Origin: a bacterium | GTDB lineage: Bacteria; Patescibacteriota; Dojkabacteria; JAKAPS01; JAJZLI01 | NCBI GenBank assembly: GCA_021803645.1 | Contig: JAJZLI010000022.1 | Coordinates: forward strand, 1 to 14,623 | Reading direction: 5' to 3' | DNA length: 14,623 nt | In this document: piece after piece, positions 7,551-14,443 of the stretch | Layout of the letters: each line of letters begins with the position of its first letter | How positions within the stretch are numbered: the stretch's first letter is position 1 | Notes under the pieces: model-generated | The model's database searches: none | Told to the model about the DNA's origin: nothing | What the model saw: only the letters and a program-made list of their open reading frames with translations | Made by a program: the position numbers and the translations under genes

Positions 7551-8502
7551 GAAATTTCCTGTGGGTTTCCTCAGCATATTTATCAGATCCATGTACGTAT
7601 TTATTTGTGGTTTGTAATGATTCGTGGCCAAGCAATATTTGTATTGCAGCAGGGTTAGCACCCTCTTCAGCAAGGTAAGTAGCAAAACCATGTCTTAGAC
7701 TATGAGCACTTGTAGGCACAACAATGCCCAGTTTTTTTCTATAGAAAGCAATCCTTTCCTGAATATAATTTATTGAAATTCTATCTCCAATTTTACCATT
7801 ACGACCACCTCTATATGGGATAAATAGAGCAGGGAAGTCATCATCTCTTAACTCCAAATACTTAAATATATGGTCTATTGCCCTTTGAGTCAAGTAAACA
7901 AATCTTTGTTTCTTTCCTTTACCCATAATATAAATTTTACCTTCATCATTAATTTGATCCCGATTTAAAGAAGCAAGCTCAGAAATCCTCATGCCAGTAG
8001 AAAATAAAGTTTCTAAGATGGCTCTATTTCTAAGCTGTACAAAATTATTTTTTTCCCACATAGTAGGAAATTCTATCAATCTTATAAGGTCTGACATTTC
8101 TGCAACCTGAGACTCCTTTCTTTCTGTTTTTACAAGCTTTACTGAGTCAGGAGAAATAGGAGTAGGGAGGTCAAAATCAATTAGATATTTTAAATATGAC
8201 CTTAAGGAAGATAAAATACGGTTTATAGATCTGCTAGCCAATTTTTCTTTAGGGAAAAAATGTTTACCTGAAGGATCTTCTGATTTTAAATAAAATACAT
8301 AGTCCCCACTCCGAAGGAAATCTTTAAATAAGACAATTGACTTTTTATTAATATCAATAAAATCTATATTATTAACAGATAAAAACAATTCAAAAAGAAA
8401 AAGGTCCCTTTCATAATTGTATATTGTTTCTTTACTATAATTATTGTTTAATAGGTTTAATAAAAAATCTTCTTTATGGTCTAAAAACTTTGATAGTACC
8501 AT
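7537..8502 (-). CDS. XerC/XerD-type tyrosine recombinase
   Basis: A 321-residue integrase of the Xer family, which cuts and rejoins DNA at dif to resolve chromosome dimers. The N-terminal SAM-like DNA-binding domain covers about residues 8-110. The catalytic domain has all expected residues: R172 in STGMRISELASL (168-179), the beta-hairpin lysine K195 in GKGKKQRFVYL, H267-x-x-R270 in SAHSLRHGFATYL, H293 in LLGHESLQTT, and nucleophile Y302 in NKYVHG. The domain order and tail are those of Xer rather than phage integrases. The N-terminal domain carries an extra loop (about 65-90, GDYVFYLKSEDPSGKHFFPK) between its helices. XerC and XerD cannot be separated by eye, and a single-recombinase system is possible. 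It lies 3 bp after the small membrane-protein gene and shares its promoter. No transposon ends or integrase partners are seen, so a housekeeping role is more likely than a mobile one. Confidence 0.9.
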   Translation of the reverse strand: MVLSKFLDHKEDFLLNLLNNNYSKETIYNYERDLFLFELFLSVNNIDFIDINKKSIVLFKDFLRSGDYVFYLKSEDPSGKHFFPKEKLASRSINRILSSLRSYLKYLIDFDLPTPISPDSVKLVKTERKESQVAEMSDLIRLIEFPTMWEKNNFVQLRNRAILETLFSTGMRISELASLNRDQINDEGKIYIMGKGKKQRFVYLTQRAIDHIFKYLELRDDDFPALFIPYRGGRNGKIGDRISINYIQERIAFYRKKLGIVVPTSAHSLRHGFATYLAEEGANPAAIQILLGHESLQTTNKYVHGSDKYAEETHRKFHPLK

Positions 8503-8505
8503 AAT

Positions 8506-8697
8506 TTATTTAATTAAATTATATAAATGGATCCAATTGAAATATACAGCAATCAAAAGGAAAAAAGCCAATAAAATTACATAGCGAATAATAATAATAA
8601 CGAGCCTAGGTATAAATGTAATAATCTTAAAAAAACTAATAATAAATATAAGTCCAATAAGAATAATTATAAATATCTCCATATATAAATACATCAT
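8506..8697 (-). CDS. Possible small two-helix membrane protein upstream of xer
   Basis: An unrecognised reading frame of 63 residues if the ATG at 8695-8697 is used. ATGs at 8692-8694 and 8680-8682 are alternatives, and a TTG at 8722-8724 would give 72 residues. The product is two hydrophobic segments split by a short basic turn (FIPRLV), ending NWIHLYNLIK. It stops 3 bp before the xer ATG, and a good promoter (TTGAAA-17 nt-TATAAA) lies upstream, so the pair is likely co-transcribed. AT-rich DNA easily encodes chance hydrophobic peptides, which keeps confidence moderate; the promoter and spacing are the main support. A role with Xer cannot be inferred from sequence. Confidence 0.4.
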   Translation of the reverse strand: MMYLYMEIFIIILIGLIFIISFFKIITFIPRLVIIIIRYVILLAFFLLIAVYFNWIHLYNLIK

Positions 8698-8739
8698 ATC
8701 ATATAAAAACCTCGCATAAAACAACTACACATATGTAAT

Positions 8740-8768
8740 TTTATACATATAGAAATAAAAACTTTCAA
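8740..8768 (-). promoter_or_regulatory. Promoter for the small membrane protein/xer pair
   Basis: On the minus strand TTGAAA (8763-8768) and TATAAA (8740-8745) are spaced by exactly 17 nt. The -10 is embedded in an inverted repeat, ATATGTA (8731-8737) and TACATAT (8744-8750) with a 6-nt spacer, which would cover the start site and could be an operator. Confidence 0.5.
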
Positions 8769-8936
8769 ATTTACCCTCAATTTGAGACAAATCCTATTAA
8801 TACAATACAAATCAATATATTTTTACATGAAGTATATCTATAATAGGGTAATAAAATATAATTTTATAATAAATAAAAATAAATCTAAAAATAATAAATA
8901 AAGAGAAAATTACAAAGTAGAGAACCTCCATTTTAT

Positions 8937-8980
8937 AAAAAAATATAAGTAACTGAGTATAAGGCTGATTATACCCAGTT
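8937..8980 (-). terminator. Terminator-like hairpin after the ruv run
   Basis: On the minus strand AACTGGGTATA and TATACTCAGTT form an 11-bp stem with one G-U pair (8951-8980, 8-nt loop). A T7 tract (8937-8943) follows after 7 nt. The direction fits termination of the transcript ending with the membrane-protein gene at 9283. The gap between stem and T-tract is longer than usual. Confidence 0.45.
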
Positions 8981-9063
8981 ATATTTAGAACTAAAACTCT
9001 ACCTATCTTTAGAAAATAAAACTAAAGAGAACACCCCCCCAACACAACAAATCAATGTAAAAA

Positions 9064-9096
9064 TTTTATAGAAATTTTATTTTTTATAGAAATTTT
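9064..9096. repeat. Short direct repeat, 15 bp with 18-bp period
   Basis: TTTTATAGAAATTTT occurs at 9064-9078 and again at 9082-9096, identical in both copies. It may be simple AT-rich duplication or a pair of protein-binding or unwinding elements about 65 bp from the DnaA-box 9-mer. Confidence 0.5.
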
Positions 9097-9161
9097 CAAT
9101 AATAAGATAGAGAATATCACATATATACACTACACAAATAACCAATTTAATACACTGGCAC

Positions 9162-9170
9162 TTATCCACA
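9162..9170 (+). promoter_or_regulatory. Perfect DnaA-box 9-mer
   Basis: TTATCCACA matches the strong DnaA-box consensus exactly. A near-palindrome, TGATATTTATAAACATCA (9176-9193, one mismatched pair), follows. No second perfect box is seen in the intergenic region, so this alone does not make an origin. Confidence 0.35.
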
Positions 9171-9282
9171 CTATATGATATTTATAAACATCAAAATCAG
9201 TGCGTTAATAAATACTATAGGGTTACTGGCACGAATAAACAACAGGCCCCCTACTCCTTAAATATACAACACGGAAAAAGTA

Positions 9283-10113
9283 TCAAATCCCCCCCACTAT
9301 TCCCCATCGAGGAAAAACCAATAAACACACAAAGACTAAAATTATTAAAAATGAATATTCAAATATATTGTATTTAGAAAGCTCTCCTCGTTTTATATGA
9401 ATCAAAATACCTTCGTAAATATATACACAAATAGAAAGTACCAAAGCTGACAAAAAACCAATTATAGGATAAAAAACCAATAAAGCAGACACATTTGTAA
9501 CCAATATTAATGCAAAGAAGGAATACAAAACAATGTCATACAAATTATACTCCCCAAGGAAGTATAAAATTTGCATAAATAAAATAAAGGAGAAAACACA
9601 TGAGGCTATAATGATTAACGGTAAAGAGGAAAATTCCATAAAAATAACAGAGAAAACTAAATAACTACATACAACAGAAAGCATATAATTAATAGTATAT
9701 GAAAACTGAGCAAGCGGAACATTATCAATATAAGATGCTCGGATTATACTAATATTCAATAAAGAAGCATAAAGTATAAATGAAATAATAATATATAAAA
9801 AGTTAGACAATAAGGCAAACACCACTCCACTATGTAAATTAAACAAAGGGATAAAAATAGTAATTGTAAAATAAAAAGCAAAGAAGCATAGAATAGATGG
9901 AAACAATAGTAACCCAAACGCCTCCGCAAAATTAAACTTAAAATTGACTATTATGACAGACATTAGATAAACCAGCAAGGAAATGAACAATAATACAAAA
10001 AACACATTCAAATGCAAATAATGAGCCAAATTGACAAAAAATATAAGGAATAAAACAAGCACCCCCACAACCAATTTAACGTTTTTTTTATCAGAAAAGA
10101 GAAAGTTCTTCAT
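9283..10113 (-). CDS. Polytopic membrane protein overlapping ruvB, unknown family
   Basis: A protein of 276 residues that I do not recognise, with about eight or nine hydrophobic helices (roughly 13-31, 36-56, 67-90, 97-118, 142-159, 165-186, 195-214, 216-234, 252-268). A polar loop (about 120-140, RASYIDNVPLAQFSY) and a basic loop (240-248, IKRGELSK) interrupt them. No enzyme or transporter motif is visible. The ATG at 10111-10113 is preferred; it overlaps the 3' end of ruvB by 23 bp. A GTG at 10162-10164 would add 17 residues but deepen the overlap. The gene ends in TGA just after a G7 tract (9289-9295) encoding the final Gly-Gly. It is the last gene of the ruv run and is followed by a terminator-like hairpin. 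The function need not relate to recombination. Confidence 0.7.
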   Translation of the reverse strand: MKNFLFSDKKNVKLVVGVLVLFLIFFVNLAHYLHLNVFFVLLFISLLVYLMSVIIVNFKFNFAEAFGLLLFPSILCFFAFYFTITIFIPLFNLHSGVVFALLSNFLYIIISFILYASLLNISIIRASYIDNVPLAQFSYTINYMLSVVCSYLVFSVIFMEFSSLPLIIIASCVFSFILFMQILYFLGEYNLYDIVLYSFFALILVTNVSALLVFYPIIGFLSALVLSICVYIYEGILIHIKRGELSKYNIFEYSFLIILVFVCLLVFPRWGIVGGI

Positions 10114-11086
10114 TATAGGGTATATTAAAGTAATCAAAAGCCAACTTTGTAGCAATTCTCCCACGAGGCGTCTTTTTTATAAAACCTTTCTGCAACAGGA
10201 AAGGTTCACACACAGTAGATATAGTGTCTATCTCTTCTGATATTGCTACAGCAATAGTATTTAAACCTACTGGACCACCATTAAAATCATTTATTATAGT
10301 AGTTAATATTTTTATATCAAGATCATCCAATCCCATTTTATCTATATGATGAGCTTTCATAGCATCCAAAACAATATCCTTTGTTATTTTATTTCCCCCA
10401 ACAACCTGAGCATAATCTCTAACTCTCCTTAAAAGACGATTAGCTATTCTTGCTGTTCCCCTACTCCTATATGCAATTTCAGAAATTGCCTCAGGTGTTA
10501 TCTTAACTCCCAAAACACCTGCACTCCTAGTAATAATACCCTCTAATTCTTCATTAGAATAGAAATCCAACCTAAAAATAACCCCAAATCTATCCCTTAA
10601 AGGAGAAGAAATTAATCCAATCCTGGTAGTTGCACCAATAATAGTAAATTTTTGTAACTCTAACCTTAATGTCTTTGCAGAAGGACCCGCACCTACTATT
10701 ATATCCAATGAATAATCTTCCATTGCAGGATACAACATTTCTTCAATAGACTTATTAAGCCTATGTATTTCATCTATAAATAATATATCATCCTTTCCAA
10801 GGGTAGAAAGTATGGACGCAAGATCACCGGTCTTTTCAAGAGCGGGACCAGAAGTAACCTTAATATTACTTTGCATTTCATTAGCAATTACAAAAGCAAA
10901 ACTTGTTTTTCCTAAACCAGGAGGACCATAAAACAATATGTGATCCAAAGCCTCACCCCTAGCCTTTGCAGCATCAATTAAAATTCTAAGACTCTCTTTC
11001 TCACTATTCCTACCAATTAATTCATCAAAACTTCTAGGTCTTATATTATTAAGATTTAATTCAGAAGTAACTCCATTTTTAACCAT
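10091..11086 (-). CDS. ruvB: Holliday junction branch-migration helicase RuvB
   Basis: AAA+ motor of the RuvAB complex, which drives Holliday-junction branch migration in recombinational repair. Motifs in order are the RPRSFDELIGR start (16-26), Walker A GPPGLGKT (54-61), Walker B LFIDEIHRL (102-110), sensor 1 GATTR (151-155), SPLRDRFG (161-168) with the arginine finger, sensor 2 GTARIANRLLRRVRD (210-224), and the C-terminal winged helix ending CEPFLLQKGFIKKTPRGR (293-310). Length (331 aa) is normal. It begins 6 bp after ruvA and ends in TGA, followed directly by an in-frame TAA, inside the start of the downstream membrane-protein gene. All catalytic residues appear intact. Confidence 0.97.
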   Translation of the reverse strand: MVKNGVTSELNLNNIRPRSFDELIGRNSEKESLRILIDAAKARGEALDHILFYGPPGLGKTSFAFVIANEMQSNIKVTSGPALEKTGDLASILSTLGKDDILFIDEIHRLNKSIEEMLYPAMEDYSLDIIVGAGPSAKTLRLELQKFTIIGATTRIGLISSPLRDRFGVIFRLDFYSNEELEGIITRSAGVLGVKITPEAISEIAYRSRGTARIANRLLRRVRDYAQVVGGNKITKDIVLDAMKAHHIDKMGLDDLDIKILTTIINDFNGGPVGLNTIAVAISEEIDTISTVCEPFLLQKGFIKKTPRGRIATKLAFDYFNIPYNEELSLF

Positions 11087-11092
11087 AAAAAT

Positions 11093-11656
11093 TTACTTTT
11101 TTAACAAAGATAATCCTTTTCTTAGGGCATCATTAATAGAATCTGTTTCAAGTAACTGGCTTTCAATTTTTTTAATTTCAGTACTATTATACCCCAAAGA
11201 AAGAAGGGCATCTGTAACCTCCTTCATAAATTGTTGTCTTGGATTATTAACAATACCTAGACCTAATATCTTTCCCTTTAACTCTAGTACGATACGCTCT
11301 GCAGATTTTTTCCCAAGACCAGGAATAGACGATAATAACTCCAAATCAGACCTATTAATAGCCCCAATAAGTTCATTATACTCACAATTTGACAAAATAT
11401 TTAAGGCACTTTTGGGCCCAACTCCAGTTACAGTTAACAAAAGCTCAAATAAATTTAAATATTCAACAGAAGGGAACCCAAATAAACGAGAAAACCTCTC
11501 ATTAATATCAGAATATATATAGAGTTCAACTATACTATCTATATCTAATGACAAAAGTGACTTAATAACTTCAACCTTATATCCAACAGAATTAACATCA
11601 ATTACTACATAACCTTCTCCCTTATATTTTATATACCCCTTTAGATATGCAATCAT
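11093..11656 (-). CDS. ruvA: Holliday junction-binding subunit RuvA
   Basis: Binds the four-way junction as a tetramer and loads RuvB. Domain I is an OB fold (about 1-62; MIAYLKGYIKYKGEGYVVID is typical). Two helix-hairpin-helix motifs follow: LLTVTGVGPKSALNIL (73-88) and LSSIPGLGKKSAERIVLELK (108-127). A flexible linker leads to the C-terminal RuvB-binding domain III (about 143-187), with ALLSLGYNSTEIKKI matching the usual ALxxLGY pattern. Length (187 aa) is slightly below E. coli RuvA (203 aa). Its ATG overlaps the TGA of ruvC (ATGA, 11653-11656), indicating translational coupling. In many bacteria the order ruvC-ruvA-ruvB is the same. Confidence 0.96.
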   Translation of the reverse strand: MIAYLKGYIKYKGEGYVVIDVNSVGYKVEVIKSLLSLDIDSIVELYIYSDINERFSRLFGFPSVEYLNLFELLLTVTGVGPKSALNILSNCEYNELIGAINRSDLELLSSIPGLGKKSAERIVLELKGKILGLGIVNNPRQQFMKEVTDALLSLGYNSTEIKKIESQLLETDSINDALRKGLSLLKK

Positions 11657-12138
11657 AAAAATCTATTTGTCTGTAGATGACACAAAGCAATAGCAACCCC
11701 ATCTGCTGCATCATCAGGCTTAGGAATGGTATCTAGCCTTAAGACTAATTTTAACATATTCTGGACCTGTTTTTTGTCAGCAACACCATAACCAGTTAAT
11801 CCACTTTTAACCTGTAGGGGAGTATATTGAAATATTGGAACATTACGCATTGCAGACAACAAGAACACCACGCCCTGAGCTTGACCAACAGTAATTGCAG
11901 TTTTCGCATTATTATTAAAAAACACCTTTTCTATTGCAATTTCATCAGGTTTATATTTATCAATAATCTTAATTAACTCATTATAAATCTTGAAAAGACG
12001 AGTCTCTATATTCAAAGAATTTTTGGTACTAATAGCCCCCCACTCTACACTATTAATATGATCCCTATCTAAAGAATTAATCATTCCCCAACCTAATATA
12101 GCAAACCCAGGGTCAATTCCTAAAATCACCTTAGACAT
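11653..12138 (-). CDS. ruvC: Holliday junction endonuclease RuvC
   Basis: Homodimeric, metal-dependent resolvase that nicks Holliday junctions symmetrically. The RNase H-like fold is shown by LGIDPGFAILGWG (6-18, catalytic D9), IAIEKVFF (67-74, catalytic E70), the family helix AKTAITVGQAQGVV (78-91), and DDAADGVAIALCH (142-154), where D143 and D146 complete the catalytic set. The segment YTPLQVKSGLTGYGVADKKQ (105-124) is the conserved junction-contact region. At 161 aa it is typical in length. It starts 6 bp after yebC and ends in TGA overlapping the ruvA start. A TATAAA lies 5 nt before the ATG, but the spacing is short for an independent promoter. Confidence 0.96.
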   Translation of the reverse strand: MSKVILGIDPGFAILGWGMINSLDRDHINSVEWGAISTKNSLNIETRLFKIYNELIKIIDKYKPDEIAIEKVFFNNNAKTAITVGQAQGVVFLLSAMRNVPIFQYTPLQVKSGLTGYGVADKKQVQNMLKLVLRLDTIPKPDDAADGVAIALCHLQTNRFL

Positions 12139-12144
12139 ATAATT

Positions 12145-12918
12145 TTATAAACCAACATAAATATCCTTGACATCATCAATCTCCTCTATCTTAGAAACAA
12201 AACTAGAAACCTCCAATTCCTCAGGCTCACTTAACGGAACCTTCGTCTTAGGAACATATGTAATTTCAACATCAACAACATCATAATTACCATTATCTAG
12301 AAATTCTTTCACATCATTATAACCATCTGGTGAAACAAACACGTTCATACAGTCAGCATCGATACTAAAGTCAAGAACACCACTAATTTCCATAATATTT
12401 AGCTCAAAAGATTCTATATCAGATATTTTTTCTTTTTTGGTTTCATTCCACTTGTTATTATTGTCATTATTGGTGTTTAAGTTAATTCCAACAGAAAACT
12501 TATATTGTAAATCAAATTGCCAAGAGATAGACCCATTATCTAAAATTCTTCCTCCATTCCTTTCAACTACTAACCTTAATTCAGAAATCAATCTGTTACG
12601 GTTATCGGAAAAACACTGTACTAAAATAGGGACTCCATACGGAGCTAAAACCTCATAAAAAATTTCTTCAAAGACCTTGCCATCAACATTAATACCCAAC
12701 CCCTTCTTTATAGCAGATTCTATGTTTGAAGAGGGGACATTTAATGCCCTTGCGTTATCAACTGCTGTCCTCAATAAGAAATTACTATCTATATTACCTC
12801 CTCCCTGCTTTGCGGCAGCAACAATTTTTTTCAAAACACTAGTAAAAGATTTCGCCTTCTTTGAATCATTTAAAGATTTCTGTCTACGAGTTGTTTCCCA
12901 TTTAGAATGCCCAGACAT
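12145..12918 (-). CDS. yebC: YebC/TACO1-family protein
   Basis: Member of the YebC/TACO1 family. The group was long annotated as transcriptional regulators; mitochondrial TACO1 and recent bacterial work point to a role at the ribosome in translation. Diagnostic segments are MSGHSKW (1-7), SFTSVLKKIVAAAKQGGG (24-41), NARALNVPSSNIESAIKKG (55-73) and FSDNRNRLISELR (103-115), then NGGRILDNGSISWQF (121-135). Length (257 aa) is slightly above the usual 240-250, accounted for by an Asn-rich insertion (about 144-164, NLNTNNDNNNKWNETKK) in the C-terminal domain. The segment after MSGHSKW (ETTRRQKSLNDSKK) is diverged from the usual ANIKHKK pattern. The strong TATAAT 8 nt before the ATG supports this start. 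Linkage to ruvC is common in bacteria. Confidence 0.93.
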   Translation of the reverse strand: MSGHSKWETTRRQKSLNDSKKAKSFTSVLKKIVAAAKQGGGNIDSNFLLRTAVDNARALNVPSSNIESAIKKGLGINVDGKVFEEIFYEVLAPYGVPILVQCFSDNRNRLISELRLVVERNGGRILDNGSISWQFDLQYKFSVGINLNTNNDNNNKWNETKKEKISDIESFELNIMEISGVLDFSIDADCMNVFVSPDGYNDVKEFLDNGNYDVVDVEITYVPKTKVPLSEPEELEVSSFVSKIEEIDDVKDIYVGL

Positions 12919-12926
12919 AGGTTATG

Positions 12927-12955
12927 ATTATATCAAAAAATACCATAATTCTTAA
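12927..12955 (-). promoter_or_regulatory. Promoter for yebC-ruvCAB
   Basis: On the minus strand a perfect TATAAT (12927-12932) sits 17 nt after TTAAGA (12950-12955), in the 40-bp gap between the LCP gene and yebC. Only 8 nt separate TATAAT from the ATG, so the transcript would start at or within a few bases of the start codon. It would let yebC-ruvCAB be expressed apart from the upstream genes. Confidence 0.6.
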
Positions 12956-12958
12956 CCA

Positions 12959-14146
12959 TTATGGAAGGATACTACTACCCAGAGTTCCCAAAACGACAAT
13001 AATACTCCCAGTATAGAAAAATGCAGGATTGCTGTATACAATATTAACATTATTCTTTCCAAGTATATTTTCAATCATTTGCACTTCATATTTATACTGA
13101 CTATATCCAGAAACATATATGGTACTCTTATATAATGTTGAAGGATATGTACCAATGGAAGATATTGTTCCTCCCAAATTTTCTATATATCGGGATAATT
13201 GGTATGTAGCATTGCTATCATTTGCGGAATCTAATATTTGTACAGAAACATTACTATTTTCAAAAGAAGAGTTAATATAATTTTGTCTCAAAATACTATC
13301 TAAAGAAGATAAAGAAAGTGTATTGTTGCTTACTGCAGGAAATATATCAATAAATTGTATTTGGTTTACTCCAATATTGTATATATCAGAAATAAGTTTA
13401 AACATATTATTTCCATTCAAATTTGAATAGAAAACTTTAGATAAATTATAATATTTCATTTTAGGATTAAATAAGTTAACTGGGTTTAATATTTGTGAAA
13501 ATATGCCTTGAAAAATTAAATTTTTTATATACAAAGAGTTTTCATTATCCGTAACATATGAAAGTATTTGCCTCATATCATCAAGAGATAGATTATTCTC
13601 CCCAATATGAATACTTAAAGACTTAGAAACGGAAAAATTTACATTAGAATTAATATCCAAATGATTGATAAAGAGATTATTAATTGAGTCAGAATTGAAA
13701 GATATATAACTATTAACAGGAATTGCAAAGTTATAATCTAAATCATTCATTAATACATCTAATCCACCCTGAGGCTGATTCAGATTATTTAAAGGATAGA
13801 TTGTATCTACTCTTTGTAATGCTGATACAGAGGAATATATATTAATAGAGTTTGGAATAGCCAAAAGATAAATATTCTTTGTACTTGGATTGACAGAAAG
13901 CAATGCATTATATGTATTAACATAATAACCATTCAAATTTGTGTCATATGTAACAAACAAAGTAATACTACTCTCACCATCCCATGAAGATACAATAGAT
14001 CCGTTATCACCTGGTGATCTAGACAATTTAATAAATTTAATCAAATAAATATTGTGTACAAAAATAAATAATAAATATACTAACCCTAAAATAATAAGAA
14101 GGATGAGATATTTATATATACCTTTTTTACTTCTTTCAGTTTTCAT
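12959..14146 (-). CDS. Membrane-anchored LCP-like protein with LytR_C domain, catalytic signature lost
   Basis: A 395-residue protein with a cytoplasmic basic N-terminus, one transmembrane helix (about 12-31) and an extracellular body. Residues about 57-165 resemble the LytR-CpsA-Psr fold (ALLSVNPSTKNIYLLAIPNS, 81-100), whose active members attach polymers to peptidoglycan. The signature residues are missing: the usual R-x-D before the strand reads NTYN (77-80), and IPRD reads IPNS (97-100). The C-terminal part (about 297-390) is a LytR_C domain: NVSVQILDSANDSNATYQLSRY, then GGTISSIGTYP, and the ending SIIVVLGTLG. The protein is rich in Asn and Ser. It overlaps the RNHCP gene by 11 bp. The LytR_C call is more secure than the LCP call. 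The role is probably cell-surface, non-enzymatic binding or scaffolding. Confidence 0.7.
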   Translation of the reverse strand: MKTERSKKGIYKYLILLIILGLVYLLFIFVHNIYLIKFIKLSRSPGDNGSIVSSWDGESSITLFVTYDTNLNGYYVNTYNALLSVNPSTKNIYLLAIPNSINIYSSVSALQRVDTIYPLNNLNQPQGGLDVLMNDLDYNFAIPVNSYISFNSDSINNLFINHLDINSNVNFSVSKSLSIHIGENNLSLDDMRQILSYVTDNENSLYIKNLIFQGIFSQILNPVNLFNPKMKYYNLSKVFYSNLNGNNMFKLISDIYNIGVNQIQFIDIFPAVSNNTLSLSSLDSILRQNYINSSFENSNVSVQILDSANDSNATYQLSRYIENLGGTISSIGTYPSTLYKSTIYVSGYSQYKYEVQMIENILGKNNVNIVYSNPAFFYTGSIIVVLGTLGSSILP

Positions 14147-14432
14147 AAAAATACATTAAATTATCATCAATTAGTGCCTTATTTTTTTTTATAATATTAC
14201 ACCTTGAGCATTTATGAAAAATAATATTTTTACCACCAATACTTATTATATCTATAGGAAACATAAGTCCGTGACATTGTGACAATCTGTCACCAGGAGT
14301 GATATCTAAGTGTAAAGAACAAAGACAGAAATTACAATGATTTCTAGAAGAACCGTTAAGATCCTTCTCTACAAATTTTCCACAATTTAAACAAGTAAAA
14401 CTTTCATTTAATTTTGTAAACTGGCCTTCCAT
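14136..14432 (-). CDS. RNHCP-domain zinc-binding protein
   Basis: A 98-residue protein of the RNHCP family, named for the motif seen here as RNHCNFC (30-36), with Asn in place of the proline. Putative zinc ligands come in pairs: CLNC (14-17), HCNFC (C33, C36), C38, CH (53-54) and HKCSRC (C75, C78). The segment SLHLDITPGDRLSQCHGLM (39-57) is the family hallmark. Its biochemical function is not established; zinc-ribbon binding to nucleic acid or the ribosome would be a guess. It starts 11 bp after the pseudouridine synthase gene and its 3' end overlaps the LCP gene by 11 bp, so it is translated from the same transcript. It ends in TGA. Confidence 0.85.
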   Translation of the reverse strand: MEGQFTKLNESFTCLNCGKFVEKDLNGSSRNHCNFCLCSLHLDITPGDRLSQCHGLMFPIDIISIGGKNIIFHKCSRCNIIKKNKALIDDNLMYFYEN

Positions 14433-14443
14433 ATTTGTAAGAA

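Larger units (their letters stand above)
8769..9282. other. Long AT-rich intergenic region without a convincing gene
   Basis: Together with the promoter at 8740-8768 this is the longest non-coding stretch of the window. It holds a terminator-like hairpin (8951-8980), a C7 tract (9034-9040), an 18-bp-period direct repeat (9064-9096), a perfect DnaA-box 9-mer (9162-9170), a near-palindrome (9176-9193) and two copies of ACTGGCAC (9154-9161 and 9225-9232). A 39-codon hydrophobic frame at 8812-8931 on the minus strand is not credible as a gene. I see no tRNA or recognisable structured RNA. Confidence 0.6.

Noticed and set aside
7440..7658. Plus-strand frame of 72 codons overlapping the secreted-protein gene and xer.
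   Set aside because: It lies in another frame of two better-supported genes and has no start signal of its own.
7537..8502. Xer recombinase as the integrase of an integrated mobile element.
   Set aside because: It has full Xer features, no tRNA, att-like direct repeats, transposase or phage genes nearby, and its neighbours are housekeeping genes.
8812..8931. A 39-codon hydrophobic minus-strand frame starting MEVLYF.
   Set aside because: No promoter or ribosome-binding site, it begins just after the T-tract of a terminator-like hairpin, and AT-rich DNA commonly yields hydrophobic frames.
10091..11655. UGA stops of ruvB and ruvC followed soon by in-frame UAA, raising the possibility of UGA-glycine recoding.
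   Set aside because: No conserved gene in the window contains an in-frame UGA, and the ruvC UGA overlaps the ruvA ATG in the usual ATGA manner, so UGA is a normal stop.
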